DNA of 64,000 nucleotides from Bog-532 sp965277615 (GCA_965277615.1 CBDIDG010000005.1:2418001-2482000); one strand, 5' to 3'. Shown: positions 1 through 8,462, numbered from the stretch's first letter. Made by a program: numbers and translations. Notes: a model not told the origin generated them from the letters alone.

Positions 1-477
1 CACCCCGCTGAAGCCGGACCAGATCCCGATGGCCCGGGGCCGGTCCTCGGCCCGGAAGCTGGACTGGATGATGGCCAGGCTCGCGGGCATCATCAGAGCC
101 CCGCCGATGCCCTGGATGGATCGGGCGCCGATGAGTGCATTGATCCCGGGGGCGATGGCACATAGCAAGGACGCTGCAGTGAACCCGACGACGCCAATCA
201 GGAAGATCCGCCGTCGGCCGAAATGATCGCCGAGCGCCCCGGCCAGCAGGATCAGTGAGGCCAAGCTCAGCGTGTAGCCGGTGATGGTCCACTGCAGCTG
301 GCCGAAGTCGGCGTTCAGGTCATGGCCGATAATCGGCAGCGCCACGTTCATGACCGCCGAGTCGATACCGGCGATACCGGATCCCAGTACCGCCGCGAGT
401 AGGACCCATTGTCCCTGGACCGACGCGACGGCGAGACCGTCGGGTGCCGGAATGTCGGTGGTCAGAGCCGTGGCCAT
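1..477 (-). CDS. MFS transporter, DHA2/EmrB-QacA type (partial, runs off the left edge)
   Basis: This is the N-terminal 159 residues of a proton-driven drug-efflux-type permease; the rest lies beyond position 1. The reverse complement begins MATALTTDIPAPDG, then shows a first membrane helix (LLAAVLGSGIAGIDSAVMNVALP), the DHA2-typical sequence LQWTITGYTLSLASLILLAGAL, and the MFS loop 2-3 motif GDHFGRRRIF, followed by helices 3-4. It starts at 477, sharing one base with the stop of the upstream NDH-2 gene (TGATG), so the two are probably translationally coupled. The family exports drugs or metabolites through the plasma membrane. The substrate is unknown. Confidence 0.85.
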   Translation of the reverse strand, partial: MATALTTDIPAPDGLAVASVQGQWVLLAAVLGSGIAGIDSAVMNVALPIIGHDLNADFGQLQWTITGYTLSLASLILLAGALGDHFGRRRIFLIGVVGFTAASLLCAIAPGINALIGARSIQGIGGALMMPASLAIIQSSFRAEDRPRAIGIWSGFSGV

Positions 478-1784
478 CAGGTCAGTGGCTTGTTCACGTC
501 GAGCGGCACCGCGGCCGAGTTGATCAGCCCGAACGATGCCGTCTCCGGTGGCGTCACTGCGTTCAGCGCCCAGTCGGTGAGAACCCTGGCCCGGTTTCCC
601 GGCATCGCGTCCAGGTGGTAAGCCCTCGTCACGAAGTTCGCGGGCAGACCCGATAGGGGAACTCCCAGAGGGTCAGCGGCCGCGGACAGATAGCCCAGGT
701 CCACGAGGAAACCAAGGTTGTGGTGCTTGTACTCGCGAGGCTTGCCGATTCCCAGTGAAGCGGCGACGTTCCGGGCGACCTGCTTACCCTGTCGGGTGGC
801 GTGCTGAGCGGTCATACCGCAGATTTCGCCGGTTCGAGTGAGATCAGGAACCGCGGCGCAGTCTCCGCAAGCGTAGATATCCGGGGTGCCCGGCACGGAC
901 ATGAACGAGTCGACCACCAGCCGCCCTCGGTTAGTGTCGAGCGCGAGGCCCTCGACCAAGGCGTCGGGACGGACCCCGACGCACCAGATGATGGACTGCG
1001 TGGGCACTGATTCGCCGGTGGACAAAACCACCAAGTCTTTCGTGGCCTTGTCGATCGACTGGCCGGTCCGGACTTCCACACCACGGCGCTGGAGGACGCG
1101 ATCGGCCGTCTTCGACAAGCGCTGGTCGAGTTCGGGCAGGATCCGCGCCGCGCGGTCCAGCAGCATCCACCGGATCGGCTGGCCGGCCAGACCCGGCAGC
1201 AGCTTGGCCAGCCGGCTGGTCAGCAGTTGGCCCTGGGCCGCGACCTCGGTGCCGGTGTAACCCGCGCCGACCACGACAAAGGTGCATCGGGCCTGACGTT
1301 CTGCAGGGTCGGTGGCTGCAGCGGCCAGTTCCAGCTGGCGCGTGATGTGGTCGCGGAGGTAAATGGCTTCGGCCAGGCTGCGGAATCCGTGTGCGTAGTC
1401 GGCGATACCGGGGACCGGCAGCAGCTTGTTCACGCTGCCCGCAGTGAGGATGAGCCGGTCGTAGGAGACCTCCCCGCGGCCACCCTCCGGGCTCTCCCAG
1501 CTCACGGTTTTCTGCCGGGGGTCAACGTGATTCACGGTCCCGAGGATGAACCTGACTCCGCGCAGCAGGCGGGAGAGTGAGACGCAGATGTGCCGGGGCT
1601 CGACCAAGCCACTGGTGATCTGCGGCATCAGCGGTACGTAGAGGAAGTAGTCGGCTGAATTGATCACCACGATCTCGGTGCTGGCGTTGGCCAGCCGGGA
1701 CAGCTCCCGGGCGGCGTTGTAGCCCGCGAAGCCAGCCCCGACAATCACCACGCGGTCGTCTCGCTGCCATGCGGCTTTGGCCAT
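477..1784 (-). CDS. ndh: Type II NADH:quinone oxidoreductase (NDH-2 family)
   Basis: A single-subunit flavoprotein of about 435 residues that would pass electrons from NADH to quinone at the membrane face without pumping protons. Near the N-terminus is the FAD dinucleotide motif VVIVGAGFAGYNAAREL. Around residue 170 is a second Rossmann motif (FVVVGAGYTGTEVAAQ) for NADH, and near residue 300 the FAD-binding IYACGDCAAVPD. The start at 1784 (MAKAAWQ) is preferred over an in-frame ATG at 1814 because GGAGG lies about 8 bases ahead of it. Transcription is divergent from the cytochrome b gene at 1926, so this locus feeds and uses the quinone pool. An inverted repeat sits in the promoter region. 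Confidence 0.85.
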   Translation of the reverse strand: MAKAAWQRDDRVVIVGAGFAGYNAARELSRLANASTEIVVINSADYFLYVPLMPQITSGLVEPRHICVSLSRLLRGVRFILGTVNHVDPRQKTVSWESPEGGRGEVSYDRLILTAGSVNKLLPVPGIADYAHGFRSLAEAIYLRDHITRQLELAAAATDPAERQARCTFVVVGAGYTGTEVAAQGQLLTSRLAKLLPGLAGQPIRWMLLDRAARILPELDQRLSKTADRVLQRRGVEVRTGQSIDKATKDLVVLSTGESVPTQSIIWCVGVRPDALVEGLALDTNRGRLVVDSFMSVPGTPDIYACGDCAAVPDLTRTGEICGMTAQHATRQGKQVARNVAASLGIGKPREYKHHNLGFLVDLGYLSAAADPLGVPLSGLPANFVTRAYHLDAMPGNRARVLTDWALNAVTPPETASFGLINSAAVPLDVNKPLT

Positions 1785-1823
1785 GACCCGGTTCCTCCAC
1801 CCCAGACTCAGCATGCTAACTTC

Positions 1824-1839
1824 AGGACTAAATAGTCCT
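1824..1839. promoter_or_regulatory. Inverted repeat, candidate operator of the ndh-MFS operon
   Basis: The sequence AGGACTAAATAGTCCT is a perfect 6-bp inverted repeat around four bases. It lies 40 bases upstream of the preferred ndh start and 86 bases upstream of the cytochrome b start, in the divergent intergenic region. Position and symmetry suggest a dimeric repressor site. The spacing resembles sites of Rrf2-type regulators, but no such regulator gene is in the window, so the protein is unknown. Confidence 0.5.
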
Positions 1840-1925
1840 AAAACACAGTAGCATGACCGCTGACGAAGCGCTGGACGTGCTCATAGGGACGCCCGGGTCC
1901 GGATAGTGATAGCGCAGGAGGCACG

Positions 1926-3563
1926 GTGAGCGACCAGGTCCCTGGGGTGCTGCGGAAGATCGGCGGCGACTTGGACGATCGGTTCCACGCCGCCGCCGGT
2001 GTCCGGACCTTGATCCGCAAGGTCTTCCCGGATCACTGGACCTATTTGCTGGGTGAGATCGCGCTGTACTCGTTCGTGGTCCTGATCCTGACTGGCATCT
2101 TCCTGACGTTGTTCTTCCAGCCCAGCATGACCCAGATCGTCTACCACGGGTCGTACACCAAGCTCGACGGCGTCCGGATGAGCCAGGCTTATGCGTCCAC
2201 GCTGAACATCAGCTTCGACGTGCGCGGCGGCCTGCTGATCCGGCAGATTCACCACTGGGCCGCCGACGTGTTCCTGGCCGCGATCATCTGTCACCTGCTA
2301 CGCAACTTCTTCATGGGCGCGTATCGCAAGCCCCGCGAGACCACCTGGCTGATCGGCCTGGCCATGTTCACGCTCGCGATCTTTGAGGGCTTCCTCGGCT
2401 ATTCGATGCCGGACGACCTGCTGTCGGGTACTGGGGTCCGGATAGCTGAGGGTGTGCTGCTGGGTATCCCGGTGGTGGGCACGTACTTGTCGTTTTTCCT
2501 GTTCGGCGGGCAGTTCCCCGGCACCGAGTTCGTGGCCCGGTTCTACATCATCCACGTGCTGCTGATCCCGGGCCTGCTGCTGGCCATGGTCAGCGCCCAC
2601 CTGCTGTTCGTCATCGTGCACAAGCACACGCAGATGCCAGGCAAAGGCCGCAACGAAGGCAACGTCGTCGGCCAGCCCATCTACCCGCTGTTCGGGGTCC
2701 AGACCGGAGCGTTCTTCATTCTGGTGTTCGGTGTACTGGCCGTGCTCGGCACGTTCGCGCAGATCAACCCGATCTGGCAGGTCGGCCCCTACACCCCGAC
2801 GGCCATCTCGGCCGGTTCGCAGCCTGACTTCTACATGGGCTTCCTGGAGGGCGCGCTGCGGATGTTCCCCAGCTGGACCTGGGACATCGGCGGCCACACC
2901 ATCGCGTGGAATGTTTTCGTTCCTGCTCTTGTCGTGCCGGGCCTGCTGTTCACCGGCCTGGGTCTGTGGCCTGCCGTGGAGCGATGGGCCACCGGCGACC
3001 GGGGCTACCACCACATGAGCCAGCGGCCACGGGACGCGCCAACCCGGACCGCGATCGGCATGGCGGGCGTGGTCTTCTACGGCGTCCTGTGGCTGGAGGG
3101 CGCCAACGACCTGATCGCCGACCACTTGCAGATCCCGCTGTACCTGACCACGGAGATCTCCCGGTACGCGATCTTCATTGGCCCGGCGGTAGCGTTTTGG
3201 CTCACCCGGCGCCTCTGCCTCGGCCTGCAGCGCCGCGACGCCGGCACGCTGGCCCACGGCGTGGAGACCGGCATCATCCGCCAGCTGCCCACCGGCGGGT
3301 TCGTCGAGGTCAAGCGACCGCTCACTGAGGATGAGCAAGCCAAGGTGGTCTCGGTGCCGCCGCCCTCTGTCATGCCGCCCCCAGGTGAAACCGACAGCAA
3401 CGGGCTGGGCAAGCTGCAGACCCAGGCCCACGAGCTCTTCGCCCAGGGCATCTCACTGGCCCCACCCGCCAATGGACACGGCAACGGCCACGGCGGCGAC
3501 ACCCCCAACGGTCACCGCCAGACGGGCGACAGCCCGGCAATCCACCAAACCGAGGAAGGATGA
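1926..3563 (+). CDS. qcrB: Cytochrome bc complex cytochrome b subunit (QcrB-like), orphan copy
   Basis: A 545-residue multi-pass membrane protein of the actinobacterial QcrB family. It would bind two b-type hemes and oxidise menaquinol. The heme helix IRQIHHWAADVFLAAIICHL is near residues 104-123 and the second histidine-bearing helix (IIHVLLIPGLLLAMVSAHL) near 207-225. The quinone-site sequence PDFYMGFLEGALRMFP corresponds to the usual PDWYMGFLEGALR. The GTG start at 1926 has AGGAGG 8 bases upstream. Normally qcrC and qcrA lie beside qcrB; neither is here, so this is a second, stand-alone copy. The C-terminus carries a Gly/His/Asn-rich tail (about residues 510-540) that is likely disordered. 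The downstream ridA-like gene follows after one base. Confidence 0.88.
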   Translation: MSDQVPGVLRKIGGDLDDRFHAAAGVRTLIRKVFPDHWTYLLGEIALYSFVVLILTGIFLTLFFQPSMTQIVYHGSYTKLDGVRMSQAYASTLNISFDVRGGLLIRQIHHWAADVFLAAIICHLLRNFFMGAYRKPRETTWLIGLAMFTLAIFEGFLGYSMPDDLLSGTGVRIAEGVLLGIPVVGTYLSFFLFGGQFPGTEFVARFYIIHVLLIPGLLLAMVSAHLLFVIVHKHTQMPGKGRNEGNVVGQPIYPLFGVQTGAFFILVFGVLAVLGTFAQINPIWQVGPYTPTAISAGSQPDFYMGFLEGALRMFPSWTWDIGGHTIAWNVFVPALVVPGLLFTGLGLWPAVERWATGDRGYHHMSQRPRDAPTRTAIGMAGVVFYGVLWLEGANDLIADHLQIPLYLTTEISRYAIFIGPAVAFWLTRRLCLGLQRRDAGTLAHGVETGIIRQLPTGGFVEVKRPLTEDEQAKVVSVPPPSVMPPPGETDSNGLGKLQTQAHELFAQGISLAPPANGHGNGHGGDTPNGHRQTGDSPAIHQTEEG

Positions 3564-3564
3564 C

Positions 3565-3966
3565 ATGCACCTCACGTCCCACGACATCGGAGTCTCCGAA
3601 CATCTCGGCTTCTACAGCGACGCGATCGAAGTCGCGCCCAATGTCCGCTGGCTGGTTACCGCGGGCACCCCTGGCTTCGCTCCCGATGGCACTCTCCCGC
3701 CCGACTTTGCCACCCAGGCCGAAAACGCCTGGGAGAACATCAAGCGCGTCCTCAAGGATGCCGGCTTCAGCCTCTCTGACCTGGTCAAGGTCAACACCTC
3801 GGTCACCAGTGCCGACGATATCGCCGCCTATAAGGACGTCCGGCGCAAGGCCCTCGGGGATCTCAAGCCCGCGTTCATGCTGCAGGTCATCCCCGGCTTG
3901 ATCAGGCCCGAGATTCTGATCGAAGTCGAAGCTTGGGCCGCCCAGCGCCTCAACGGCGACGACTGA
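3565..3966 (+). CDS. RidA/YjgF/Rid family protein
   Basis: A 133-residue protein of the Rid family. The best known members hydrolyse reactive enamine/imine intermediates; others act in aromatic or pyrimidine catabolism. The family pattern is clear: a substrate-facing loop near VAPNVRWLVTAGTPGFAPDGTL, the central stretch QAENAWENIKRVLKDAGFSLSDLVKVN and the C-terminal VIPGLIRPEILIEVEAWAA. The arginine usually involved in carboxylate binding is present in LIRPE. The ATG at 3565 follows GAGGAAGGA and starts one base after the cytochrome b stop. The longer reading from 3331 only shadows the cytochrome b gene. Its role next to an orphan cytochrome b is unclear. Confidence 0.85.
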   Translation: MHLTSHDIGVSEHLGFYSDAIEVAPNVRWLVTAGTPGFAPDGTLPPDFATQAENAWENIKRVLKDAGFSLSDLVKVNTSVTSADDIAAYKDVRRKALGDLKPAFMLQVIPGLIRPEILIEVEAWAAQRLNGDD

Positions 3967-3987
3967 GACCCCAGGAGAAGCACCGCC

Positions 3988-4317
3988 ATGGAATTCCTCG
4001 TCAACATGCGCAACCAGATCCCCGCCGCCATGGACCCCCAGTTGCACGACGACCTGTACCGGGCCCAAGGCCAGCGGGCTGCCGAGCTCTCGAAGGAGGG
4101 CCGGATCAAACGGCTCTGGCGAGTCCCAGGACGGCGGGAGAACTGGGGCCTGTGGGAGGCCTCCGACGCGACCACCCTGCATGCAGCCCTCGCGAGCCTT
4201 CCCCTGTGGCGCTACCAGGACATCGAGGTCATCCCCCTCGCCGGCAATGGTAACGATCCCGGTACCGACGACCAGACTCGCGAAACGATCAAGAAAATGT
4301 GGCCCCTTGGAGGCTGA
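3988..4317 (+). CDS. Muconolactone delta-isomerase-like protein
   Basis: A 109-residue protein resembling the muconolactone isomerase family (ferredoxin-like fold, oligomeric). In the beta-ketoadipate pathway that enzyme moves the double bond of muconolactone. The family pattern is visible: MEFLVNMRNQIP at the start, a mid-helix RAAELSKEGRIKRLWRVPGRRENWGLWEA, then the C-terminal ALASLPLWRYQDIEVIPLA. It starts 21 bases after the RidA gene with CAGGAG upstream, so it is probably the third gene of the cytochrome b operon. No other beta-ketoadipate gene is nearby, so the real substrate may differ. Confidence 0.8.
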   Translation: MEFLVNMRNQIPAAMDPQLHDDLYRAQGQRAAELSKEGRIKRLWRVPGRRENWGLWEASDATTLHAALASLPLWRYQDIEVIPLAGNGNDPGTDDQTRETIKKMWPLGG

Positions 4318-4437
4318 CGCTGCGATGTTCAGCAGGAAGGGGAACCGACGATCTCTCACCTGAAGAGGCTGGCCAGACAGCAGCCACCACAACATCCAGC
4401 ACTCTTGCCGGCGGCAGTCGGCTGAACGACGGAAACG

Positions 4438-4758
4438 ATGAGCACACCGAACAACGACGAGAGTAGCTTCCTCCACCAATTGCAGGAACAGGTGGAGGAA
4501 GAGCTGGCTGAGGACGAGTCCGCCATGCCCGCTGAAGACGCCGAGGGCATCTCGACTGAGGCATGGCAGCTCGACCCGTACCTCCCGCGTTACGAAGTAG
4601 GCCTCCAGGCGTTGCTTGGTGCCGTCGAGGTCAGAGAGGATGACCCCGCCCGCAACGATCTGCCTGCACAGGACGCGACCCTCCGGACCGAGGAAGGACA
4701 GTCGCCCGGCCCCGATCCCGAACGCGAAGACGGCGGCGAGGCCGCCCGCGGCAGCTGA
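4438..4758 (+). CDS. Small acidic hypothetical protein
   Basis: An open frame of 106 residues, very rich in Glu, Asp, Ala and Pro (MSTPNNDESSFLHQLQEQVEEELAEDES at the start), without a recognised domain. The N-terminal 40 residues look like a charged helix; the rest is low complexity. It lies between two better supported plus-strand genes, 120 bases after the isomerase-like gene, and has no clear ribosome binding site. A long antisense frame covers the same bases, so coding is uncertain. Confidence 0.35.
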   Translation: MSTPNNDESSFLHQLQEQVEEELAEDESAMPAEDAEGISTEAWQLDPYLPRYEVGLQALLGAVEVREDDPARNDLPAQDATLRTEEGQSPGPDPEREDGGEAARGS

Positions 4759-4800
4759 GATCCCCCGAACAGGGCTGAGCGCTTCGCCTCTACATTCAGG

Positions 4801-5523
4801 ATGATCATGCAAATTGAACAGCTGGTGGGAGGTCACCCGCGTTTGTATCACGTGGCCGAGGCGGGCAGCTGGCTAGCGATCCGCGAGCTCGGGCTGCTCA
4901 CCGCGGCCCAGTTGGTGGCGGCCAGCGACCCGCCGCCGGAGGTCCGCGCGGCCATCTTGGACCGGCCCCGGACCCAGAGCTTTCAGCTCACGCACCCGCA
5001 GCTGGGCCCGGTGGTCATCCGAGACCAGCGGCCGCTGCGCCCGGACATCCTTTCCCGGAAGCTGGTCGGCCTGACCGTCGCCCAGTGGCTGGCGATCCTG
5101 AACGACCGGGTGTTCTTCTGGCTAGACCAGCGGCGCCTGGACACACTGCTGAACGCGCAGGCCAACCGCGGCCGCCCCCACGACGTCCTCACGGTGGACA
5201 CTGCCAGCCTGGTCGCCACCTACGCCGACCGGATCGCCCTGTCGCCGCTCAACTCCGGCGCGACGCTGTTTCCCAACGCCCCGCCGCGCGGCCCGGACAC
5301 GTTCCGGGCCATCGGCGACTACCCCTACGACGCCCAGCGCCGCCAGCGCGGGATCCGGAACGCGATCGCCGAGCTGGCCGTGATCGGCGGCGTGCCCGAC
5401 CTGGCCAGGCACGTCATCCGGGTCGAGCGCCGCCACGGCGCGGAGGCGCCGCAGATGCTGTACGAACGCCAGCCCATGCTGACCGCCGCCTCCGATCGTT
5501 GTCGGAAACGTCATCGGGAGTAG
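4801..5523 (+). CDS. DUF7002-like protein of unknown function
   Basis: A 240-residue soluble protein. It opens with RLYHVAEAGSWLAIRELGLLTAAQL and later has LNDRVFFWLDQRRLDTLLNAQ and a beta-rich stretch DVLTVDTASLVATYADRIALSPLNSGAT. I believe it belongs to the DUF7002 family. The pattern 'H..a....I...GL', then a strand and FFW, recalls ADP-ribosyltransferase-like folds such as DarT or KptA; that is inference only. Two ATGs (4801 and 4807) are possible. The C-terminal RCRKRHRE tail is basic. Confidence 0.6.
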   Translation: MIMQIEQLVGGHPRLYHVAEAGSWLAIRELGLLTAAQLVAASDPPPEVRAAILDRPRTQSFQLTHPQLGPVVIRDQRPLRPDILSRKLVGLTVAQWLAILNDRVFFWLDQRRLDTLLNAQANRGRPHDVLTVDTASLVATYADRIALSPLNSGATLFPNAPPRGPDTFRAIGDYPYDAQRRQRGIRNAIAELAVIGGVPDLARHVIRVERRHGAEAPQMLYERQPMLTAASDRCRKRHRE

Positions 5524-5702
5524 GTGCTCATATTCATATATGGCAAGAGCCCTACATCATCTGCTCAGCGTTTCATCGCATTTCCATGTCGATCTGTCGG
5601 GCGCGGCAAACTTGCCGACGCATCGGAGCGTCTACTTACGTCAACGCTACGTAGGCAGACCTGAGAGGGCAAGACCCGAATGCGATGGTTCACCCGAGGT
5701 AG

Positions 5703-6548
5703 TTCCTGGCCGTTGACAGTTCCCCGGCGCCGGTTAAAGGGTACGTAGCGGTAGATCTGGAGACGACAGGGTTGTCCCCACGTACCGACCGGGCGATCGA
5801 GGTCGCGGTGATCCAGCTGGACTGCGACTTCTCGCCCTGCGGTGAGCTGACCACACTCGTGAACCCTGGCCGGGACACCGGCCCAACGCACATCCACCAC
5901 ATCACCGCTCGTGATGTCGTTCGCGCTCCACGATTCGAGCAAGTCGCACCTATGCTCCTCGATGCGTTGAACGGCCGGATTGTGGTGGCCCACAACGTGC
6001 AGTTCGACCTGCGGTTCCTGCGTGCCGAGTTTGCGCGGCTCGGCGTCGGCCTTCCCGAGTTGGCTGCCCTGTGCACGATGCAGCTTGCGCCGCAGTACCT
6101 ACGTGGCCTCCCGGCCCGGTTGCTGGCGGCGTGCTGCGCCGCCGCGGGTGTCCCCTTGGACGGGGCGCATGCTGCTGCGGTGGACGCCCGGGCCGTAGCT
6201 CTGTTGCTAGCTTGCTACGGCCCTGCAGACCGTCAACTGGCGGCCAAGTGGGAGCCGGCCCTGGCTGAGGCAGCCCGCGTAGGATGGCCGACCCTGCCCG
6301 CAATGACTGCCCAACTGATAACCAGAGACATAGTGGCGCTCAGCCAGGCACAAGAGGTGCCGTTCCTCGCCCGGCTTGCCGGGCAGCTCCCGCGGGCGGC
6401 CACCGATGCCGACGTTGAGCCATACCTGGCGGTGCTGGACACCGTGCTCGAGGACCGGCGCGTGACCGCGACGGAAATGACAAGCCTGCATGACTTGGCA
6501 GTCTCGCTTGGCATCAGCTCGGATGTAGCTGGACCGCCCCGGCAAATT
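5703..6548 (+). pseudogene. DnaQ-like DEDDh 3'-5' exonuclease, 3'-truncated by an IS3 element and lacking a normal start
   Basis: The open frame encodes an exonuclease-fold protein. Exo I is YVAVDLETTGLSPRTD (acidic D and E), Exo II is VVAHNVQFDLRFL, and Exo III is LDGAHAAAVDARAVALLLA with His and Asp, so all five DEDDh residues are present. The Exo I codons lie upstream of the first usual start codon (TTG at 5772), so the true N-terminus must be earlier. The frame opens after a TAG at 5700, and an ATG at 5685 is in frame five codons before that stop. Only a CTG at 5706 is left as a start. The 3' end is lost: from 6549 the sequence belongs to an IS3 element and the frame runs out at 6647 inside it. 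Confidence 0.7.
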
Positions 6549-6573
6549 TGGAGGCACTTTCTTGCCGGTATGA

Positions 6574-7434
6574 TTAATTTACCAGGTTTTCCTGATGCGA
6601 GTAGTAGCTTTCCTCGAATTCTTCGGGCGGAACGTACCCGCAGGTAGAGTGCAGCCTTTCCCGGTTATACCAGGCCACCCATTCCAGGGTCGCGAGCATG
6701 ACATCGGCCATCCCTGCCCACGGACCTTCCCGCTCGATTAGCTCTTTCTTGTAAAGACTGTTCAGTGCCTCCGCAGCTGAATTGTCATAGGAATCTCCCT
6801 TGCGGCCTACCGAGCGGACCGCTCTGATCTCGCCGAGCCGCTCGGCATACCGGATCGACGTGTACTGCACGCCGCGGTCGGAATGATGAACAAGGTTCCC
6901 GCCGATCCGGTCACCACGCGACCAGATCGCCATTTCCAGCGCGTCGAGGGCAAGCTCCGCCCGGAGCGAATCCGAAACCTGCCAGCCGACAATCTTCCGC
7001 GAGAACAAATCGAGAATGAACGAGGCATACACGAAACCGCCGGCCGTCTCAACATAGGTAATATCGGCAACCCAGCGCCGGTTCGGCGCGGGCGCGGTAA
7101 AGTCCCGCTCCAGCAGGTCAGACGGCCGCTCATGCCCCGGCCCGGCCGGGACCGTCGTCCGCGGCCTCTTCCGCCTGGCCGACACACCGGCAATCCCAAG
7201 CTCGCGCATCAGCCGCTCGACCGTGCACCTCGCCACGTCAACTCCCTCCCGGATCAATTCGCGCCATACTTTCCGCGCACCGTAAACCCCGCGGCCTTTC
7301 CCCTTCCAGACGCGCACGATCTCCTTCTTCAGCTCGTCATCCCGGGCATCTCGCGCCGGCGGCCTCTCCTCTCTCTTTTTCGCCGCATAATAAGTGGACG
7401 GCGCAATCTCCAGGACCGCGCAGGCCGGTTCCAC
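6574..7434 (-). CDS. IS3-family transposase OrfB (DDE integrase core)
   Basis: A 286-residue rve-type transposase. It begins with an HTH_21-like region (YYAAKKREERPPARDARDDELKKEI, then GVYGARKVWREL). The catalytic triad is visible in RRWVADITYVET (D), LVHHSDRGVQYTS (D) and NSAAEALNSLYKKELIE (E). The frame is open upstream to about 7470 (VEFIDSHKDRFGVEPACAVL) in the -1 frame relative to orfA, so the working product is probably an OrfAB fusion made by -1 frameshifting near 7470. It looks intact. Confidence 0.88.
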   Translation of the reverse strand: MEPACAVLEIAPSTYYAAKKREERPPARDARDDELKKEIVRVWKGKGRGVYGARKVWRELIREGVDVARCTVERLMRELGIAGVSARRKRPRTTVPAGPGHERPSDLLERDFTAPAPNRRWVADITYVETAGGFVYASFILDLFSRKIVGWQVSDSLRAELALDALEMAIWSRGDRIGGNLVHHSDRGVQYTSIRYAERLGEIRAVRSVGRKGDSYDNSAAEALNSLYKKELIEREGPWAGMADVMLATLEWVAWYNRERLHSTCGYVPPEEFEESYYSHQENLVN

Positions 7435-7469
7435 TCCGAACCGGTCCTTATGCGAATCGATGAACTCGA

Positions 7470-7790
7470 CTAGCGCGGATACCGGGGGTCGAGTTCCCGG
7501 GCGAAATAAGCACTCGCCGCCTTCAGGATCTCATTCGCCCGCCGCAGCTCGCGGTTCTCCCTTTCCAGCTCCGCGATCCGCTTCTTGTCATCAGTCGTCG
7601 TGCCCGGACGCTGACCGCCGTCGATTTCCGCCCGCTCGACCCAGTTCCGCAAAGTCTCGGGATTTATGCCGAGACGCTCGCCCACCCGGGCAAGCGTCCC
7701 GCGGGAATTCCCCGACTCCGCCCGCAGCTCGAAGACCATCGCCACCGCACGTTCCCGCAGCTCAGCGGGGTGCTGCTTCCGTGACACCAT
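7470..7790 (-). CDS. IS3-family transposase OrfA (HTH_Tnp_1)
   Basis: A 106-residue DNA-binding subunit: MVSRKQHPAELRERAVAMVFELRAE, a helix-turn-helix GTLARVGERLGINPETLRNWV, and a C-terminal leucine-zipper-like stretch KKRIAELERENRELRRANEILKAA that multimerises OrfA and OrfAB. The ATG at 7790 is preferred over a TTG at 7799. It ends where the orfB frame takes over in the -1 register. Confidence 0.85.
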   Translation of the reverse strand: MVSRKQHPAELRERAVAMVFELRAESGNSRGTLARVGERLGINPETLRNWVERAEIDGGQRPGTTTDDKKRIAELERENRELRRANEILKAASAYFARELDPRYPR

Positions 7791-7823
7791 GAGCCCCAAC
7801 TTTCCCAGAAGTCATGGCCTCCA

Positions 7824-8112
7824 AGAAACCCGGGGCGGCTCAGTTCCACCTGCGCCCGCAGCACCGGATCGCCCGCCAGCTTGGCGACCTTCGGCCGCCG
7901 GGCCCGCCCCTCCGCCGTGACCTGGGCACCCAGCGCCCGGTACCGGCCCCGGCTGGTCCGGTTCCGGGCCACCTCCCGGCACACCGTGCTCGCAGGCCGG
8001 CCCAGCCCCGCCGCGATCGCCCGCAGCGACCGGCCCGCCGCCAGGCCCACCGCGATCTCCTCCCGCTCAGCCACCCCCAGATACCGGCCGCCCACCCGCT
8101 GCGCCCTGAGGT
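7824..8112 (-). pseudogene. IS30-family transposase, middle fragment
   Basis: The minus strand encodes VGGRYLGVAEREEIAVGLAAGRSL, RAIAAGLGRPASTVCREVARN and RARRPKVAKLAGDPVLRAQVEL, the helix-turn-helix and adjoining region of an actinobacterial IS30 transposase. Its N-terminal part is found at 9408-9611, on the far side of IS3 copy 2. The C-terminal DDE domain is missing, cut away at IS3 copy 1. It is non-functional. Confidence 0.75.
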
Positions 8113-8162
8113 GCCCCGAGGCTTCCGGACAGTCCATCAATTAAGATGGACTATCTGGAAAG

Positions 8163-8462
8163 GTGAGGTTTTTGCCCCGACCGAAGAAGAGCTTCTCTCC
8201 GGAATTCAAAGAAGAAGCCGTGAAGATGGTGATCGAGACGTCGCGTCCGATTGCCCGCGTGGCGAAGGAGCTCGGTATTAATGAGGGCACCCTGGGTAAC
8301 TGGGTGAACGTCTACCGCCGCGAGCACGCCGGCGAGGAACCGCCGCTATCAGCGGGTGAGCGCGCACGGCTGCGTGAACTTGAGCGGGAAACCCGGGAAC
8401 TGAAGATGGAAAACGAGTTCCTGAAAAAAGCCGCCGCGTACTTTGCCAAAGATCATCGGTGA
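8163..8462 (+). CDS. IS3-family transposase OrfA
   Basis: A 99-residue helix-turn-helix protein. After PRPKKSFSPEFKEEAVKMVIE comes the HTH (RVAKELGINEGTLGNWVNVYR) and the zipper RLRELERETRELKMENEFLKKAAAYF. The start may be the GTG at 8163 or the TTG at 8172, which has AGGTGAGG just upstream. It overlaps orfB by four bases (GTGA at 8459-8462), an arrangement that allows translational coupling. Confidence 0.85.
   Translation: MRFLPRPKKSFSPEFKEEAVKMVIETSRPIARVAKELGINEGTLGNWVNVYRREHAGEEPPLSAGERARLRELERETRELKMENEFLKKAAAYFAKDHR

Larger units (their letters stand above)
6549..7823 (-). mobile_element. IS3-family insertion sequence, copy 1
   Basis: A 1275-bp element with orfA and orfB on the minus strand. 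The proposed ends begin TGGAGGC at 6549 and mirror it at 7823 (first seven bases identical, then imperfect), as expected for TG...CA ends. The left flank is the exonuclease gene and the right flank is the middle of an IS30 transposase. The flanking bases are not duplicated, so the present arrangement arose by a deletion or recombination after insertion rather than by a simple hop. Confidence 0.7.

Noticed and set aside
3370..4851. 493-codon antisense frame over the RidA and isomerase-like genes
   Set aside because: It is a high-GC shadow frame; the plus strand carries two clearly recognised families in the same bases.
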